This document shows, piece by piece, positions 8,735 to 17,437 of a stretch of 64,000 bases of DNA; the first letter of the stretch is position 1; each line of letters opens with the position of its first letter. This DNA comes from Dyella sp. SG609 (GTDB lineage Bacteria; Pseudomonadota; Gammaproteobacteria; Xanthomonadales; Rhodanobacteraceae). The stretch spans positions 62,001 through 126,000 of the forward strand of contig NZ_JAAZQJ010000004.1 of the NCBI RefSeq assembly GCF_012275375.1. Reading direction: 5' to 3'. The position numbers and the translations under genes are program-made. Below the pieces are notes generated by a model. That model did no database searches. It saw nothing but the letters and a program-made list of their open reading frames with translations, and was not told the origin of the DNA.

Positions 8735-9613
8735 TCAGGCCGAAGCCCGCCGCCGTTCCCGCGCCAGCAGCTCGCGCTTGCGTTCGACACCCCAGCGCCA
8801 GCCGCCGATGGAACCGTCCTCGCGCACCACGCGGTGGCAGGGCACGATCAGGGCCACCCGGTTGTTGCCGCAGGCCTGGCCTACCGCGCGCGCCGCCTTC
8901 GGCAGGCCGATGTCCCCGGCGATCTCGCCATAACTGCGCGTGCTGCCGGCGGGGATGCGGGTGAGGGCGTCCCACACGCGCCACTGGAACGCGGTGGCGG
9001 CGATATCCAGCGGCGGCAGCTCCGGCGCGGCGGCGTCGGTCCAGCCCAGTTCGGAAGCGATGCGCGCGATCACCGCGTCCAGCCATTCCTCGCGGCCGGC
9101 GTCGACGCGTTCCAGTTCGGCCTGGGGGAATTCCTCGCGCAGGCGGCGCTGCAGGTCAGCGTCGCCGTCGCCCAGGGTCACCGAGCAGATGCCGCGCGCG
9201 GTGGTCGCCACCAGCAGGCGGCCCAGCGGGGTGTCGGTGGTGGTGTAGCGGATGCTGGCGCCGAGGCCGCCGGCGCGGTAGCTGGCCGGGGTCATGCCGA
9301 GCAGGCGGTTGCTGTGCTCATAGACGCGGCTGCCGGAGCCGAAGCCGGCGTCGTAGACCGCGTCGGTCACCGCCGCGCCGTCGCGCAGCGAGGCCTTGAA
9401 CTGGCCGAAGCGGCGGGCGCGGTGGTATTCGGCCGGACTCATGCCATAGCGGCGGCGGAACGCGCGCTGCAGATAAGTGGGGCTCAAGCCCGCGGCTTCG
9501 GCCAGGGTGTCCAGGCTGGGCGCCTGCTCGGCGTCCTCGATCAGCGCACGCGCGCGTTCGAGCGCGGCTTCGGTGCCCTGGCGGTGGTTCATGGGAGTGG
9601 TGCGGATGTCCAT
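8735..9613 (-). CDS. AraC-type regulator fused to methylated-DNA-protein cysteine methyltransferase (Ada-like, lacks N-Ada)
   Basis: Of the 292 residues, about 15-115 are an AraC helix-turn-helix domain (SLDTLAEAAGLSPTYLQRAF, then VTDAVYDAGFGSGSRVYE). Residues 120-285 are a methylguanine methyltransferase with the acceptor motif PCHRVV; the reactive cysteine is about residue 259, preceded by GNNRVALI. This matches the C-terminal two thirds of E. coli Ada. The N-terminal Cys4-zinc domain that senses methylphosphotriesters is absent, so the classical switch to activator cannot operate in the usual way. It should repair O6-alkylguanine in a suicide reaction and may bind DNA. An internal ATG at 9590-9592 is an alternative start. 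Confidence 0.9.
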   Translation of the reverse strand: MDIRTTPMNHRQGTEAALERARALIEDAEQAPSLDTLAEAAGLSPTYLQRAFRRRYGMSPAEYHRARRFGQFKASLRDGAAVTDAVYDAGFGSGSRVYEHSNRLLGMTPASYRAGGLGASIRYTTTDTPLGRLLVATTARGICSVTLGDGDADLQRRLREEFPQAELERVDAGREEWLDAVIARIASELGWTDAAAPELPPLDIAATAFQWRVWDALTRIPAGSTRSYGEIAGDIGLPKAARAVGQACGNNRVALIVPCHRVVREDGSIGGWRWGVERKRELLARERRRASA

Positions 9614-9670
9614 GCCATCAGGCTAGCCATCCGGCATGGGCGGGACTATCCGCTTCTTGCGCGAACGCGC

Positions 9671-9952
9671 TCAGCGCGCGGCGTGGTGGTGCGACTGGTG
9701 CAGCACCACGAACTCGCCTTCCAGCACTTCCGGCTGGTGCGTGCCGGCGGCGCGCGGCGCCGCGGCGGAGGCATTACTCTTGCGGGTCCAGTGGCGCAGG
9801 GCCAGCCACAGGCCGCCACCGACCAGCAGCACGCCGGCCACGACCAGACCGAACACCAGCAGCACGCCCACCAGCGCCACGCCGACCAGCAGCGACAGGG
9901 CACGGACCAGCGGGTGGCGGGAACGACGCGGAGACGGCAGCGTGAAGCGCAT
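9671..9952 (-). CDS. Small membrane protein of unknown function
   Basis: This 93-residue protein has a basic N-terminus (about 1-14), then one long or two closely spaced hydrophobic segments (about 15-52, LVRALSLLVGVALVGVLLV and a second Leu/Val/Gly run). A polar C-terminal tail ends in a stretch with EVLEGEFVVLHQSHHH. The acidic-then-hydrophobic LEGEFVVL motif and the His-rich end look conserved rather than random, but I do not recognise the family. There is no clear ribosome-binding site before the ATG at 9950-9952. It is divergent from the Rieske gene, 78 bases apart. Confidence 0.6.
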   Translation of the reverse strand: MRFTLPSPRRSRHPLVRALSLLVGVALVGVLLVFGLVVAGVLLVGGGLWLALRHWTRKSNASAAAPRAAGTHQPEVLEGEFVVLHQSHHHAAR

Positions 9953-10030
9953 GTGTTAAAAATCCGTGTGGTAAAATCAATGACTTACGTGCGTAACGAT
10001 GGGGCTTTCACCCCCGAGAGACAAGTGCCG

Positions 10031-10372
10031 ATGGATACAGCCACCCCCGCCCAGCCACTCTGCCGCCTCGACGAAATTATCGACGGCGAAGCGATCGCCG
10101 TCGACGCCGCGCTGCCCGAGGGGGAAGAAAGCCTGATCGTGGTGCGCCACGGCGGCGCCGCGCAGGCCTATCTCAATATCTGCCCGCATGCGGGGCGCCG
10201 GCTGGACTGGGCGCCGGGCAAGTTCCTGATCCGCGACGGCGTGCTGGTCTGCGCCGCGCATGGCGCCAGCTTTAATACCGCCGACGGCCTGTGCATCGGC
10301 GGCCCCTGCCGCGGCGAGCACCTGCACGCGGTGGCGGTGGAGGTGGTGGACGGCGAAGTGCGCCTCGGCTGA
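10031..10372 (+). CDS. Small Rieske [2Fe-2S] domain protein
   Basis: This 113-residue protein is essentially one Rieske domain. The cluster ligands are visible as CPH (C51, H53) and CAAH (C74, H77), with the GASFN turn after the second pair and a third conserved cysteine at about 88. Length and spacing fit soluble Rieske ferredoxins that pass electrons to oxygenases or reductases, or the small NirD-like subunits. No oxygenase or reductase gene is adjacent, so the partner is unknown. It is convergent with the SLC13 gene, with only one base between the two stop codons. Confidence 0.88.
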   Translation: MDTATPAQPLCRLDEIIDGEAIAVDAALPEGEESLIVVRHGGAAQAYLNICPHAGRRLDWAPGKFLIRDGVLVCAAHGASFNTADGLCIGGPCRGEHLHAVAVEVVDGEVRLG

Positions 10373-10373
10373 C

Positions 10374-12215
10374 TCAACGGAACATCAGGTTGATCGCCAC
10401 CAGGGTGATCACCAGCACCATCGCGGTCAGCGGCAGGCCCACGCGCAGGAAGTCCTTGCCGCGGTAGCCGCCGGGGCCGGCCACCATCATCAGGGCGGGG
10501 TGGCCGGAGGTGAGCAGGAAGGTGTTGGACGAGGACACCGCCACGATCAGCGCATACGCCGACGGGTTGCCGCCGGTGGCCACTGCCACGCTGATGGCGA
10601 TCGGCACCATCATCACCGTGGCGCCGACGTTGGACATCACCTGCGAGAACAGCAGGGTGAGGATCGCCAGGCACAGCTGCAGCACGTAAGGCGAGGCATT
10701 GCCCAGGTGCTGCAGCACCTCCTGCGCCAGCCACGCGGCGGTGCCGGTGGCGTCCATCGACCAGCCCAGCGGAATCAGGCAGGCGGTGACGAAGATGGTC
10801 TTCCAGTTGATCGCCTTGTAGGCCTCGTCCATGTTCAGCACGCCGGTGAGCAGCATGCCGATGGCGCCGGTCATCATCGCCACCGACAGATCCAGGTGGG
10901 TGAACAGGGCCAGGCACTTGGCCAGCACGAAGAAGCCCACCGCCTGCCAGATCTTGCCGGGGCGCTGTTCCTCCTTCGGGATGTCGGTGACCACGACCAG
11001 GTCCTTGTCCTCCGACGCCAGCCCCAGGTCGCGCCAGCTGCTGTGCAGCACCAGGGTGTCGCCGGCGCGCAGGCTCACCGCGCGCACGTCGTCGCGGAAC
11101 ACCTGGTCGCCGCGGTTCACCGCCAGCACCGAGATGCCGTAGCGCTTGCGCAGGCGCAGTTCGGCGACACTCTGCTTGATGAAGCGCGAGCTGGGCGGGA
11201 TCACCGCCTCCGAAATGCCGGCGCGGCTGGAATTGAACAGCTCGCCCAGCTGGCGCATGCGCGGCGACAGCTTGCACAGCTGGTTGTTGGCGAACTGGCT
11301 GAGCTGCTCGCGCGGACCCAGCACGCCCAGCACCGAGCCCACCCAGATCACGTGGTCCACCGGCGGCGCCATGCGCGCCTCGGTGCCGCTCTTGATCGCC
11401 AGGATCAGCGGCGCGCCGTACAGCTGTTCCACCTCGCCGATGCTCATGCCGACCAGCGGGCTTTCCGCGGTGACGGTGAGCTCGGCGGTCTCGCCCACGA
11501 TGCCGTAGGTCTCGGCGAAGTAGCTCTCGGTGCGGCCCGGCGTCACTTTCAGGCGCTCGTCCTCGCGCTCCGGCAGCAGCTTGGGCGTGAACAGGTAGAA
11601 GAACAGCACGCCGCACAGCGCCAGCACCAGGCCGACCGGGGTCACGCTGAACAGGCCGAACTTCGGAATGGTGTGCGCGCCCGGCGGCAGGTTGGCGTTC
11701 GCGCTCGCGATCAGGTCGTTGAGCACGATCAGCGGCGAGTTGGCGATCAGCGTGGTGTTGGTGGCGGTGAGGATGCAGAACGCCATCGGCAGCAGCAGGC
11801 GCGACAGCGGCACGCCGGTGCGCGCGGCCAGGCGGCTGGTGACCGGGATCATCAGCGCGGCCAGCGCCTGGCTGGGGATCACCGCGCTGAACAGGCTGGT
11901 GACCAGGTTGATCACCACGCCCAGGCGCGATTCCACGCCGCGCGCCATGCGCATCACGAAGTTGGCGGTCAGGCCGAGCACGCCGGCGCGGTCGAGCCCC
12001 GCGCCCATGATCATGATCGCGATGATGGCGATCACCGCGTTGCCGGCGAAGCCGTTGAACACGCGGTCGGAGGGAATCAGGCCGGTCAGGCCGATCACCA
12101 CCACCACCAGCAGCGCCACCACGTCGGCGCGGATCCACTCCAGCACCAGCATCAGCATGGTGAAGCCCACCAGCCCGAGCACCAGGATCATTTCGGGGGT
12201 GAGCGAGAGTCCCAC
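10374..12215 (-). CDS. SLC13-family permease with two RCK_C (TrkA-C) domains
   Basis: This 613-residue protein has an N-terminal permease half, two soluble RCK_C regulatory domains (about 200-290 and 300-390, the second with RKRYGISVLAVNRGDQV), and a C-terminal permease half ending with SNTFLLTSGHPALMMVAGPGGY. That last motif is typical of the divalent-anion:Na+ symporter (SLC13/ArsB-like) superfamily. Proteins with this layout take up sulfate, citrate, dicarboxylates or other anions. The start is a GTG at 12213-12215 with AGGAAG seven bases upstream; no ATG fits better. No substrate-linked gene is beside it. Confidence 0.88.
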   Translation of the reverse strand: MGLSLTPEMILVLGLVGFTMLMLVLEWIRADVVALLVVVVIGLTGLIPSDRVFNGFAGNAVIAIIAIMIMGAGLDRAGVLGLTANFVMRMARGVESRLGVVINLVTSLFSAVIPSQALAALMIPVTSRLAARTGVPLSRLLLPMAFCILTATNTTLIANSPLIVLNDLIASANANLPPGAHTIPKFGLFSVTPVGLVLALCGVLFFYLFTPKLLPEREDERLKVTPGRTESYFAETYGIVGETAELTVTAESPLVGMSIGEVEQLYGAPLILAIKSGTEARMAPPVDHVIWVGSVLGVLGPREQLSQFANNQLCKLSPRMRQLGELFNSSRAGISEAVIPPSSRFIKQSVAELRLRKRYGISVLAVNRGDQVFRDDVRAVSLRAGDTLVLHSSWRDLGLASEDKDLVVVTDIPKEEQRPGKIWQAVGFFVLAKCLALFTHLDLSVAMMTGAIGMLLTGVLNMDEAYKAINWKTIFVTACLIPLGWSMDATGTAAWLAQEVLQHLGNASPYVLQLCLAILTLLFSQVMSNVGATVMMVPIAISVAVATGGNPSAYALIVAVSSSNTFLLTSGHPALMMVAGPGGYRGKDFLRVGLPLTAMVLVITLVAINLMFR

Positions 12216-12323
12216 TAGCTGGCTTCCTGTCGGACCAGAGGGCGAAGGTGGATGGCGTTGGGCGGTGCTTGCGTCACGCTGCGAAGACTCGTCCCTGTTT
12301 TTGTCAGCTTGCTCTGGCCGGCG

Positions 12324-12329
12324 AGTATA
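12324..12329 (-). promoter_or_regulatory. Candidate -10 element (TATACT) for the SLC13 gene
   Basis: On the minus strand TATACT lies about 109 bases before the GTG start. The same hexamer precedes ahcY and metF in this window. No good -35 element is visible at 16-18 bases, so this is a weak prediction. Confidence 0.3.
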
Positions 12330-12385
12330 GGCGGTGCCACTGCTTCACTGGTGAATCGGAGCCGTCCCTGGGGACACGCCGCACC

Positions 12386-13087
12386 TCAGGCGCGGCGATA
12401 GAGCAGATCCCACACGCCGTGGCCCAGCTTCAGGCCGCGCCGCTCGAAGTGGGTCTCGATGCGCCATGCGGGTTTCTCGGCGTATTGGCCGGGGCCGGCG
12501 TCGTTGCGCCAGTCCGGCGCCGCTTCCATCACTTCGAGCATGTGCTCGGCGTAGGGCTGCCAATCGGTGGCCAGGTGCAGCAGGCCGCCGGGCGCCATGC
12601 GCGAGGCCAGCAGCGCGACAAACTCCGGCTGCACGATGCGGCGCTTGTTGTGGCGCTTCTTGTGCCAGGGATCGGGGAACCAGATGCGCGCCTCGGCCAG
12701 GGTGCCGGGGGCGATCTCGTGTTCGAGCACTTCCACCGCATCGTGCTTGTACAGGCGCACATTGGCGGCATCGCGCGCGGCCAGCGCATTCATCAGCCGG
12801 CCCACGCCCGGGCCGTGCACCTCGATGCCCAGATAGTCGCGCGCCTGATCGTGCTCGCTGGCCCAGGCCAGCGCCTCGCCGTTGCCGAAGCCGATCTCCA
12901 TCACCAGCGGCGCCTGGCGGCCGAAGCGCGCGGGGTAGTCCTGCACGGTGGCGCTGTAGTCGATGCCGAAGCGCGCCCAGTGTTCGTCGAAGGCGCGCTG
13001 CTGCGCCGGCGTCATGCGGCCCTCGCGCAGCACGAAGCTGCGGATGCGGCGCAGGTACGGCGCGCTGTCTTCGCTGTGCTCGCCCAT
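12386..13087 (-). CDS. trmB: tRNA (guanine-N7-)-methyltransferase TrmB
   Basis: This 233-residue Rossmann-fold methyltransferase makes m7G46 in the variable loop of tRNAs using SAM. The SAM-binding motif [11 protein letters not shown] lies at about 64-74. The TrmB signature [17 protein letters not shown] at about 133-149 contains the catalytic aspartate and the basic tRNA-binding stretch. Length is normal for proteobacterial TrmB. It starts two bases after the thiG stop codon, so it is translated from the thiS-thiG-trmB operon, a gene order known from other xanthomonads. Confidence 0.95.
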   Translation of the reverse strand: MGEHSEDSAPYLRRIRSFVLREGRMTPAQQRAFDEHWARFGIDYSATVQDYPARFGRQAPLVMEIGFGNGEALAWASEHDQARDYLGIEVHGPGVGRLMNALAARDAANVRLYKHDAVEVLEHEIAPGTLAEARIWFPDPWHKKRHNKRRIVQPEFVALLASRMAPGGLLHLATDWQPYAEHMLEVMEAAPDWRNDAGPGQYAEKPAWRIETHFERRGLKLGHGVWDLLYRRA

Positions 13088-13089
13088 GC

Positions 13090-13890
13090 TCAGCCGATGG
13101 TGCCGTCGATCGGACTGGACGCCGAGGCGTAGCGCTTGCGCGGGATGCGGCCGGCGCGGAAGGCGGCGCGGCCGGCCTCGATCGCCAGCTTCATCGCGTG
13201 CGCCATCAGCACCGGGTCCCTGGCGCCGGCGATGGCGGTGTTCATCAGCACGCCGTCGCAGCCCAGTTCCATCGCGATGGCGGCATCCGAGGCGGTGCCC
13301 ACGCCGGCGTCGACGATGATCGGCACCTTGGCGCTCTCGATGATTTCCAGCAGGTTGTAGCGGTTCTGGATGCCCAGCCCCGAGCCGATCGGCGCGGCCA
13401 GCGGCATCACCGCCACGCAGCCGATCTGTTCCAGGCGCCTGGCCAGGATCGGGTCGTCGCTGGTGTAGACCATGACGTCGAAGCCGTCGGCGACCAGGGT
13501 CTCGGCGGCTTTCAGGGTTTCCACCACGTCGGGGAACAGGGTGCGCTCGTCGCCGAGCACTTCCAGCTTCACCAGCTTGTGGCCGTCCAGCAGTTCGCGC
13601 GCAAGGCGGCAGGTGCGCACGGCGTCGACGGCGTTGTAGCAGCCGGCGGTATTGGGCAGCAGGGTGAATTCGCTGGGCGGCAGTGCGTCGAGCAGGTTGG
13701 GCTGGCTGGCGTCCTGGCCGATGTTCACGCGGCGGATCGCCAGGGTGACGATGTCGGCGCCGGCGGCCTGGGTGGCGCGGCGCGTTTCGTCGAAATCCTT
13801 GTACTTGCCGGTGCCGGTGAGCAGGCGCGAGCCGTAGCTCTTGCCGGCGATGACGAGCGGGTCGGCGACGTCGTGGGTCTTGGTGTTCAT
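13090..13890 (-). CDS. thiG: Thiazole synthase ThiG
   Basis: This 266-residue TIM-barrel enzyme joins deoxyxylulose phosphate, dehydroglycine and sulfur from ThiS thiocarboxylate to form the thiazole half of thiamine. Visible signatures are the N-terminal [15 protein letters not shown], the Schiff-base lysine region [12 protein letters not shown], and the phosphate-binding glycine stretches [11 protein letters not shown] and [12 protein letters not shown]. It lies 31 bases downstream of thiS and immediately before trmB. ThiH/ThiO, which supply dehydroglycine, are not in the window. Confidence 0.96.
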   Translation of the reverse strand: MNTKTHDVADPLVIAGKSYGSRLLTGTGKYKDFDETRRATQAAGADIVTLAIRRVNIGQDASQPNLLDALPPSEFTLLPNTAGCYNAVDAVRTCRLARELLDGHKLVKLEVLGDERTLFPDVVETLKAAETLVADGFDVMVYTSDDPILARRLEQIGCVAVMPLAAPIGSGLGIQNRYNLLEIIESAKVPIIVDAGVGTASDAAIAMELGCDGVLMNTAIAGARDPVLMAHAMKLAIEAGRAAFRAGRIPRKRYASASSPIDGTIG

Positions 13891-13921
13891 GGGGTCTCGG
13901 ACACGGGGGAGGGGCGGGGCA

Positions 13922-14122
13922 TCAGCCGCCGCCGATGGCGTGCACGATCTCGACCTGGTCGCCCTCGGCGAGGACCCAGCGGATGTGCATGCTGCGGGGG
14001 ACGATTTCGCGATTCACTTCCACCGCCACGCGGCGGTCGCCGTAGCCGGCTTCCTGCAGCAGCTGGGCGACGGTGATGGCGTTGGCGCAGTCGCGTGGGC
14101 TGCCATTGAGCATGATCTGCAT
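13922..14122 (-). CDS. thiS: Sulfur carrier protein ThiS
   Basis: This 66-residue beta-grasp protein ends in GGG, which supplies the C-terminal Gly-Gly needed for adenylation by ThiF and for the thiocarboxylate. The start [12 protein letters not shown] and the middle [13 protein letters not shown] are typical ThiS segments. It is the first gene of the thiS-thiG-trmB operon. I saw no THI-box (TPP riboswitch) in the short stretch upstream, because the DUF6600 gene and its terminator lie there. Confidence 0.94.
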   Translation of the reverse strand: MQIMLNGSPRDCANAITVAQLLQEAGYGDRRVAVEVNREIVPRSMHIRWVLAEGDQVEIVHAIGGG

Positions 14123-14155
14123 CGCGGCATTGTAGCCGCTGCCGGCGTGATGCCC

Positions 14156-14184
14156 AAAGAAAGAGCCCGGCGTGTGCCGGGCTC
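14156..14184 (-). terminator. Intrinsic terminator after the DUF6600-like gene
   Basis: A perfect 9-bp stem GAGCCCGGC / GCCGGGCTC (14163-14171 with 14176-14184) has a 4-base loop. On the minus strand it is followed by TTTCTTT. It lies just after the stop codon at 14195 and separates that gene from the thiS operon. Confidence 0.85.
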
Positions 14185-14194
14185 GTGGGGCGCT

Positions 14195-16621
14195 TCAGTT
14201 CTGGTGCTCTTCCTTGCCGCGCGGCGGCGGACGGTGTTCGCCGCCGTGGTTCTGGTTCTGGGGCGGCTGCGGCCGGGCCTGTTCGCGCGGCTGCGGTTGC
14301 GGCGGCGGGTTCGGCCGCTCGTAGGCAGGCCGCGCTTCGCGCAGGCTGGGCTGCGGCATCGGCTCGGCCCGCTGCGGCGGGGCGCGTTCGATGCGCGGCT
14401 CCGGCTGCGGTTCATTGCGCTCCTGGCGGAACGAGGGCTGCGGCTGCGCCTGGCGGAAGTCGCGCGGGGCGGCGTTCTGCGGCATGGGCTGCGGGCGGTC
14501 CAGCTGGCGCTCCGGTTGCGGACGGTCGTCCTGGCGGTTGGGCTGCGGCTCGTAGCGCGGCTGGCGCGCTTCGGGCGCGGCGCCCGGCTCGTCGCGGCGG
14601 TTGAAGCGCTGCACGTCGGGCAGGTTGCGCGGCTGCGGGGTGGCCTGCGGCTGCGGCTGCATCTGCGCCTGGCGGGCACGGTCCTGCTCGGGGTTGGTGA
14701 CGAAGCTCACGCCAGGACGCGGGTTGTTGCCGCGGCCGTTGTCGTTGCCGATCGGCTGCCCGCCATCGCGGCGGTTCTGCCAGGCGGCGCGGTCGGCGGC
14801 GTCGGGGTGGGCGAAGCGGGCCGAGGGCAGTTCGTTCGGGCGCATGTCCGGGCGTGCGTTCGGCGCGTTCGCGGCGTTGTCCGGGCGGTTATTGGCTTCG
14901 AAGCGGCGCGGTGCGTTGTCGACGCTGGCGTTATCGGGGCGGTTGCCGACCGGCGGCAGGCGCGCCGGCACGGTGGCGGCGGTGTCGCGGCCTGGCATCG
15001 GACGATTCGCACCGTTCGGGCCCACCGGACCGGCGCTGCCCAGCACGCGCACGTTCGACGGCGGCGCCACCGGCATGCCGGGGCGCTGCTGGCCGAGGCG
15101 GTTCGGCCGCACGTCGTCGGCCACCGGGCGCGCCATGGGGTTGGCCGGCGGTGCGCGGCGCGCCACCACTTCACGCTGGAAGCCGGCCGCCGGCAGCGGC
15201 CGCGCATTGGCCGGGCGCGGCGGCGCGAAGCTGGCGCGGGTCGGCTGGATCGCCACGCCGCGGGCGAGCACCGGCGCGGCGGCGAAGCGGCCCGGATCGG
15301 CCTGGACCAGGTTGCGGCGCACGTTCTGCGCGCTGGCGAAAGTGCGGCCCGGCACGGCGCTGAAGGCGTGCGGCACGCCGCGGTTGGCGTAGGCGACGTT
15401 GGGCGCCGGGCGTCCGCTGCGGAAATAGTTGTACTGGTTGTTGATGTTATTGATCACCGTGGTGCGGTTGACGTTGCGCACATAGATATTGGTGACGTTG
15501 ACGTTGGTGTAGTAGTTGCGGCTGGCGCGGTACCACGGGTTGTAGACCTCGCGCGGGCCGAGCGGGAACCAGCCCACCGGCGCGCCGCCGCCGATACCGA
15601 TCGACACGCTCCAGTTGCCGCCGCCGACGAAGGCGACCAGCGCCGGCGCATACACCGGACGCACCGCCACCGGCCCCGGCACCCAGCCCCAGCGGTGGCC
15701 GACGAAGGCCCAGCGGCCGTAATGGAACGGGGCGAAGCCCCAGGGCGCGTCGTCCACCCAGGTCCAGCCCCAGGGGGCGACCCAGGCCCAGTGGCCGTCG
15801 CGGTACGGCGCCCAGTCGGCCGCCACCTGCGACGGGTACCAGACGGCGCCGTAGTCGGGATCGGTCTGCCAGTCGCCGTGATCGTCCAGGTCCTGGTAGC
15901 CGACCACTTCGTCGGAGACATAGCGGCGGCTCGGCGAATTCGCGTAGCGCTGGTCGCGCTGGTAGCACCAGTCGTCGAAGGCGTCGCCGCGGTCGCCGAT
16001 GTCCTCCAGCGACACCTGGTTCAGCGCCGCATCGCCAATGACGTAGCGCGTGCCGGCATTGACCATGCGCTGCGCATTGTTCTCGCCGTACAGCGTGGCC
16101 TGGCCGCGGAACACGGTGACGTCGGTGGTGTGGCCGTCGCGGTCGATGTCGACGCGGAAGGTGCCCGGCTGGGTGATCACCAGCGCGGCGGTGGGCGTGT
16201 CGATCTCGTAGCTCTCGCCTTCGCCGAGGTTGCGCACGGCGAGGTTGAGCGTGCCCTGGGTCAGTTCCACCTGGGCGACCTGGTCGTTCAGATCGAGCAG
16301 GCCGAAATCGGTGTTCTGCGCCATGCGCAGGCTGCCGCCGCCGAGTTCGAGCTCCGCGCGGCCGTCGGCGCCGGTGGACAGGCGGTCGCCGCTGGTGAGC
16401 GGGCGGTTGAGGCTGGCATCGCTCCAATCCTGCGTGCCGGAGGGGAGCATGCCGAGGTCGCCGGATTCATAGGAGAGCCGGGCGACGCGCGACGGCGGAT
16501 CGCCGGCGTCGCTGTCGGGTGGCTGCGACTGGGCCTGGACCAGGCCGGCCGCGCACCATAACAGCGCCGCCGCCGCGGCGAGCGGCCAGGCGCGTGCCAT
16601 GAAGGAATAGGGAAGACGCAT
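14195..16621 (-). CDS. Secreted FecR-domain / DUF6600-like protein with Pro-Arg-Gln-rich tail
   Basis: The 808 residues begin with a signal peptide (cleavage near VQAQSQ). A FecR-like beta domain follows (about 45-190: GDRLSTGADGRAELELGGGSLRM, then PTAALVITQPGTFRVDID). A region of repeated Trp/Gly/Tyr motifs comes next (DYGAVWYPSQV, WAPYRDGHWAWVAPWGW, APFHYGRWAFV) as in DUF6600 proteins. From about residue 400 the chain becomes low-complexity, rich in Pro, Arg, Asn and Gln, and probably disordered. Such proteins are exported and of unknown function; FecR domains elsewhere bind ligands or sigma regulators. A GGAG site precedes the ATG at 16619-16621. It is a single-gene transcript with its own terminator. 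Confidence 0.85.
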   Translation of the reverse strand: MRLPYSFMARAWPLAAAAALLWCAAGLVQAQSQPPDSDAGDPPSRVARLSYESGDLGMLPSGTQDWSDASLNRPLTSGDRLSTGADGRAELELGGGSLRMAQNTDFGLLDLNDQVAQVELTQGTLNLAVRNLGEGESYEIDTPTAALVITQPGTFRVDIDRDGHTTDVTVFRGQATLYGENNAQRMVNAGTRYVIGDAALNQVSLEDIGDRGDAFDDWCYQRDQRYANSPSRRYVSDEVVGYQDLDDHGDWQTDPDYGAVWYPSQVAADWAPYRDGHWAWVAPWGWTWVDDAPWGFAPFHYGRWAFVGHRWGWVPGPVAVRPVYAPALVAFVGGGNWSVSIGIGGGAPVGWFPLGPREVYNPWYRASRNYYTNVNVTNIYVRNVNRTTVINNINNQYNYFRSGRPAPNVAYANRGVPHAFSAVPGRTFASAQNVRRNLVQADPGRFAAAPVLARGVAIQPTRASFAPPRPANARPLPAAGFQREVVARRAPPANPMARPVADDVRPNRLGQQRPGMPVAPPSNVRVLGSAGPVGPNGANRPMPGRDTAATVPARLPPVGNRPDNASVDNAPRRFEANNRPDNAANAPNARPDMRPNELPSARFAHPDAADRAAWQNRRDGGQPIGNDNGRGNNPRPGVSFVTNPEQDRARQAQMQPQPQATPQPRNLPDVQRFNRRDEPGAAPEARQPRYEPQPNRQDDRPQPERQLDRPQPMPQNAAPRDFRQAQPQPSFRQERNEPQPEPRIERAPPQRAEPMPQPSLREARPAYERPNPPPQPQPREQARPQPPQNQNHGGEHRPPPRGKEEHQN

Positions 16622-16861
16622 GACGTTCTCCAGAGCGTTGCGCGTTGATGACGTCCGTAAGAACGCATGGGATGGCCGGACGCCGACGGCCCGATTATGT
16701 GCATGCCGCGCTGCGCGCCGTGCGCAAGGAATTCGTTCAGTCCCGCGCGCGATTCAGCCGGCCGCTATCTGCGGTTCACCGCGCGTTCGGACGCGTCCGC
16801 GGGGCAGCCGCCGCCGGGTTGTTCCCAAGCGCACGGCTCCCGGTTACCATCCGCCGTCGTT

Positions 16862-16935
16862 GCGGGTGTAGCTCAATGGTAGAGCTGTAGCTTCCCAAGC
16901 TACTGACGAGGGTTCGATTCCCTTCACCCGCTCCA
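16862..16935 (+). tRNA. tRNA-Gly (anticodon CCC), CCA encoded
   Basis: The cloverleaf is complete: acceptor stem GCGGGTG / CACCCGC, D-arm with AGCTCAATGGTAGAGCT, anticodon stem GTAGC / GCTAC with loop TTCCCAA giving anticodon CCC, T-arm GAGGGTTCGATTCCCTT, discriminator T and a genomic CCA at 16933-16935. It reads GGG codons. It stands alone, 49 bases before the rimB-like gene. Confidence 0.96.
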
Positions 16936-16984
16936 TTCCCGCCCTCGCCCCACCGAGCCCCTCTCCCGAATCAGTGCGCTGAAG

Positions 16985-17437
16985 ATGGCGGATGTGATCA
17001 CACTCGGCTGGCGGGAGCGCCTGGCATTGCCGGACCTCGGCATTCACTCGCTCAAGGTCAAGCTCGACACCGGCGCGCGCAGCAGCGCGCTGCACGTGGA
17101 AGAACTGGAAACCTTCGAACGCGACGGCGCCACCTGGCTGCGCTTCGTCGTGCGCACCGGCCGCGGCCATCGCGTGGGGCGGCTGTGCGAGGCGCCGGCG
17201 CACGACCGGCGCGTGGTCATCGACACCGGCGGCAGGCGCACCGAACGCTGGTTCATCCGCACCGGCCTGGTACTGGCCGGGCGCAGCTTCAGCGTCGACG
17301 TCAATCTGACCGATCGGCGGCATATGCTGTTTCCCATGTTGCTGGGACGCACGGCGCTGCACGGGCGCTTCGCGGTGGACCCGGCCCTCTCCTACACCCA
17401 ACCGCGCCATCCCCTCGCGGCCACGGATGTCCCATGA
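16985..17437 (+). CDS. Retropepsin-like protease partner of RimK (ATP-dependent zinc protease family)
   Basis: This 150-residue protein carries the family core [15 protein letters not shown] (about 22-36), a retropepsin-type DTG motif, and [10 protein letters not shown] near the end. It belongs to the family annotated as putative ATP-dependent zinc protease, which includes RimB of Pseudomonas. RimB cuts poly-glutamate tails that RimK adds to ribosomal protein S6. The gene overlaps rimK by four bases (ATGA at 17434-17437), which supports translational coupling and a joint role. A rimA-like gene is not seen nearby. Confidence 0.88.
   Translation: MADVITLGWRERLALPDLGIHSLKVKLDTGARSSALHVEELETFERDGATWLRFVVRTGRGHRVGRLCEAPAHDRRVVIDTGGRRTERWFIRTGLVLAGRSFSVDVNLTDRRHMLFPMLLGRTALHGRFAVDPALSYTQPRHPLAATDVP

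Noticed and set aside
14123-14160. Possible TPP riboswitch before thiS
   Set aside because: The stretch is too short and holds no THI-box (CTGAGA...) sequence; the neighbouring gene's terminator occupies it.
13841-16561. Long plus-strand open frame opposite thiS, the terminator and the DUF6600-like gene
   Set aside because: It runs through a terminator and the thiS gene, lacks any domain, and its residue use is typical of a shadow frame.
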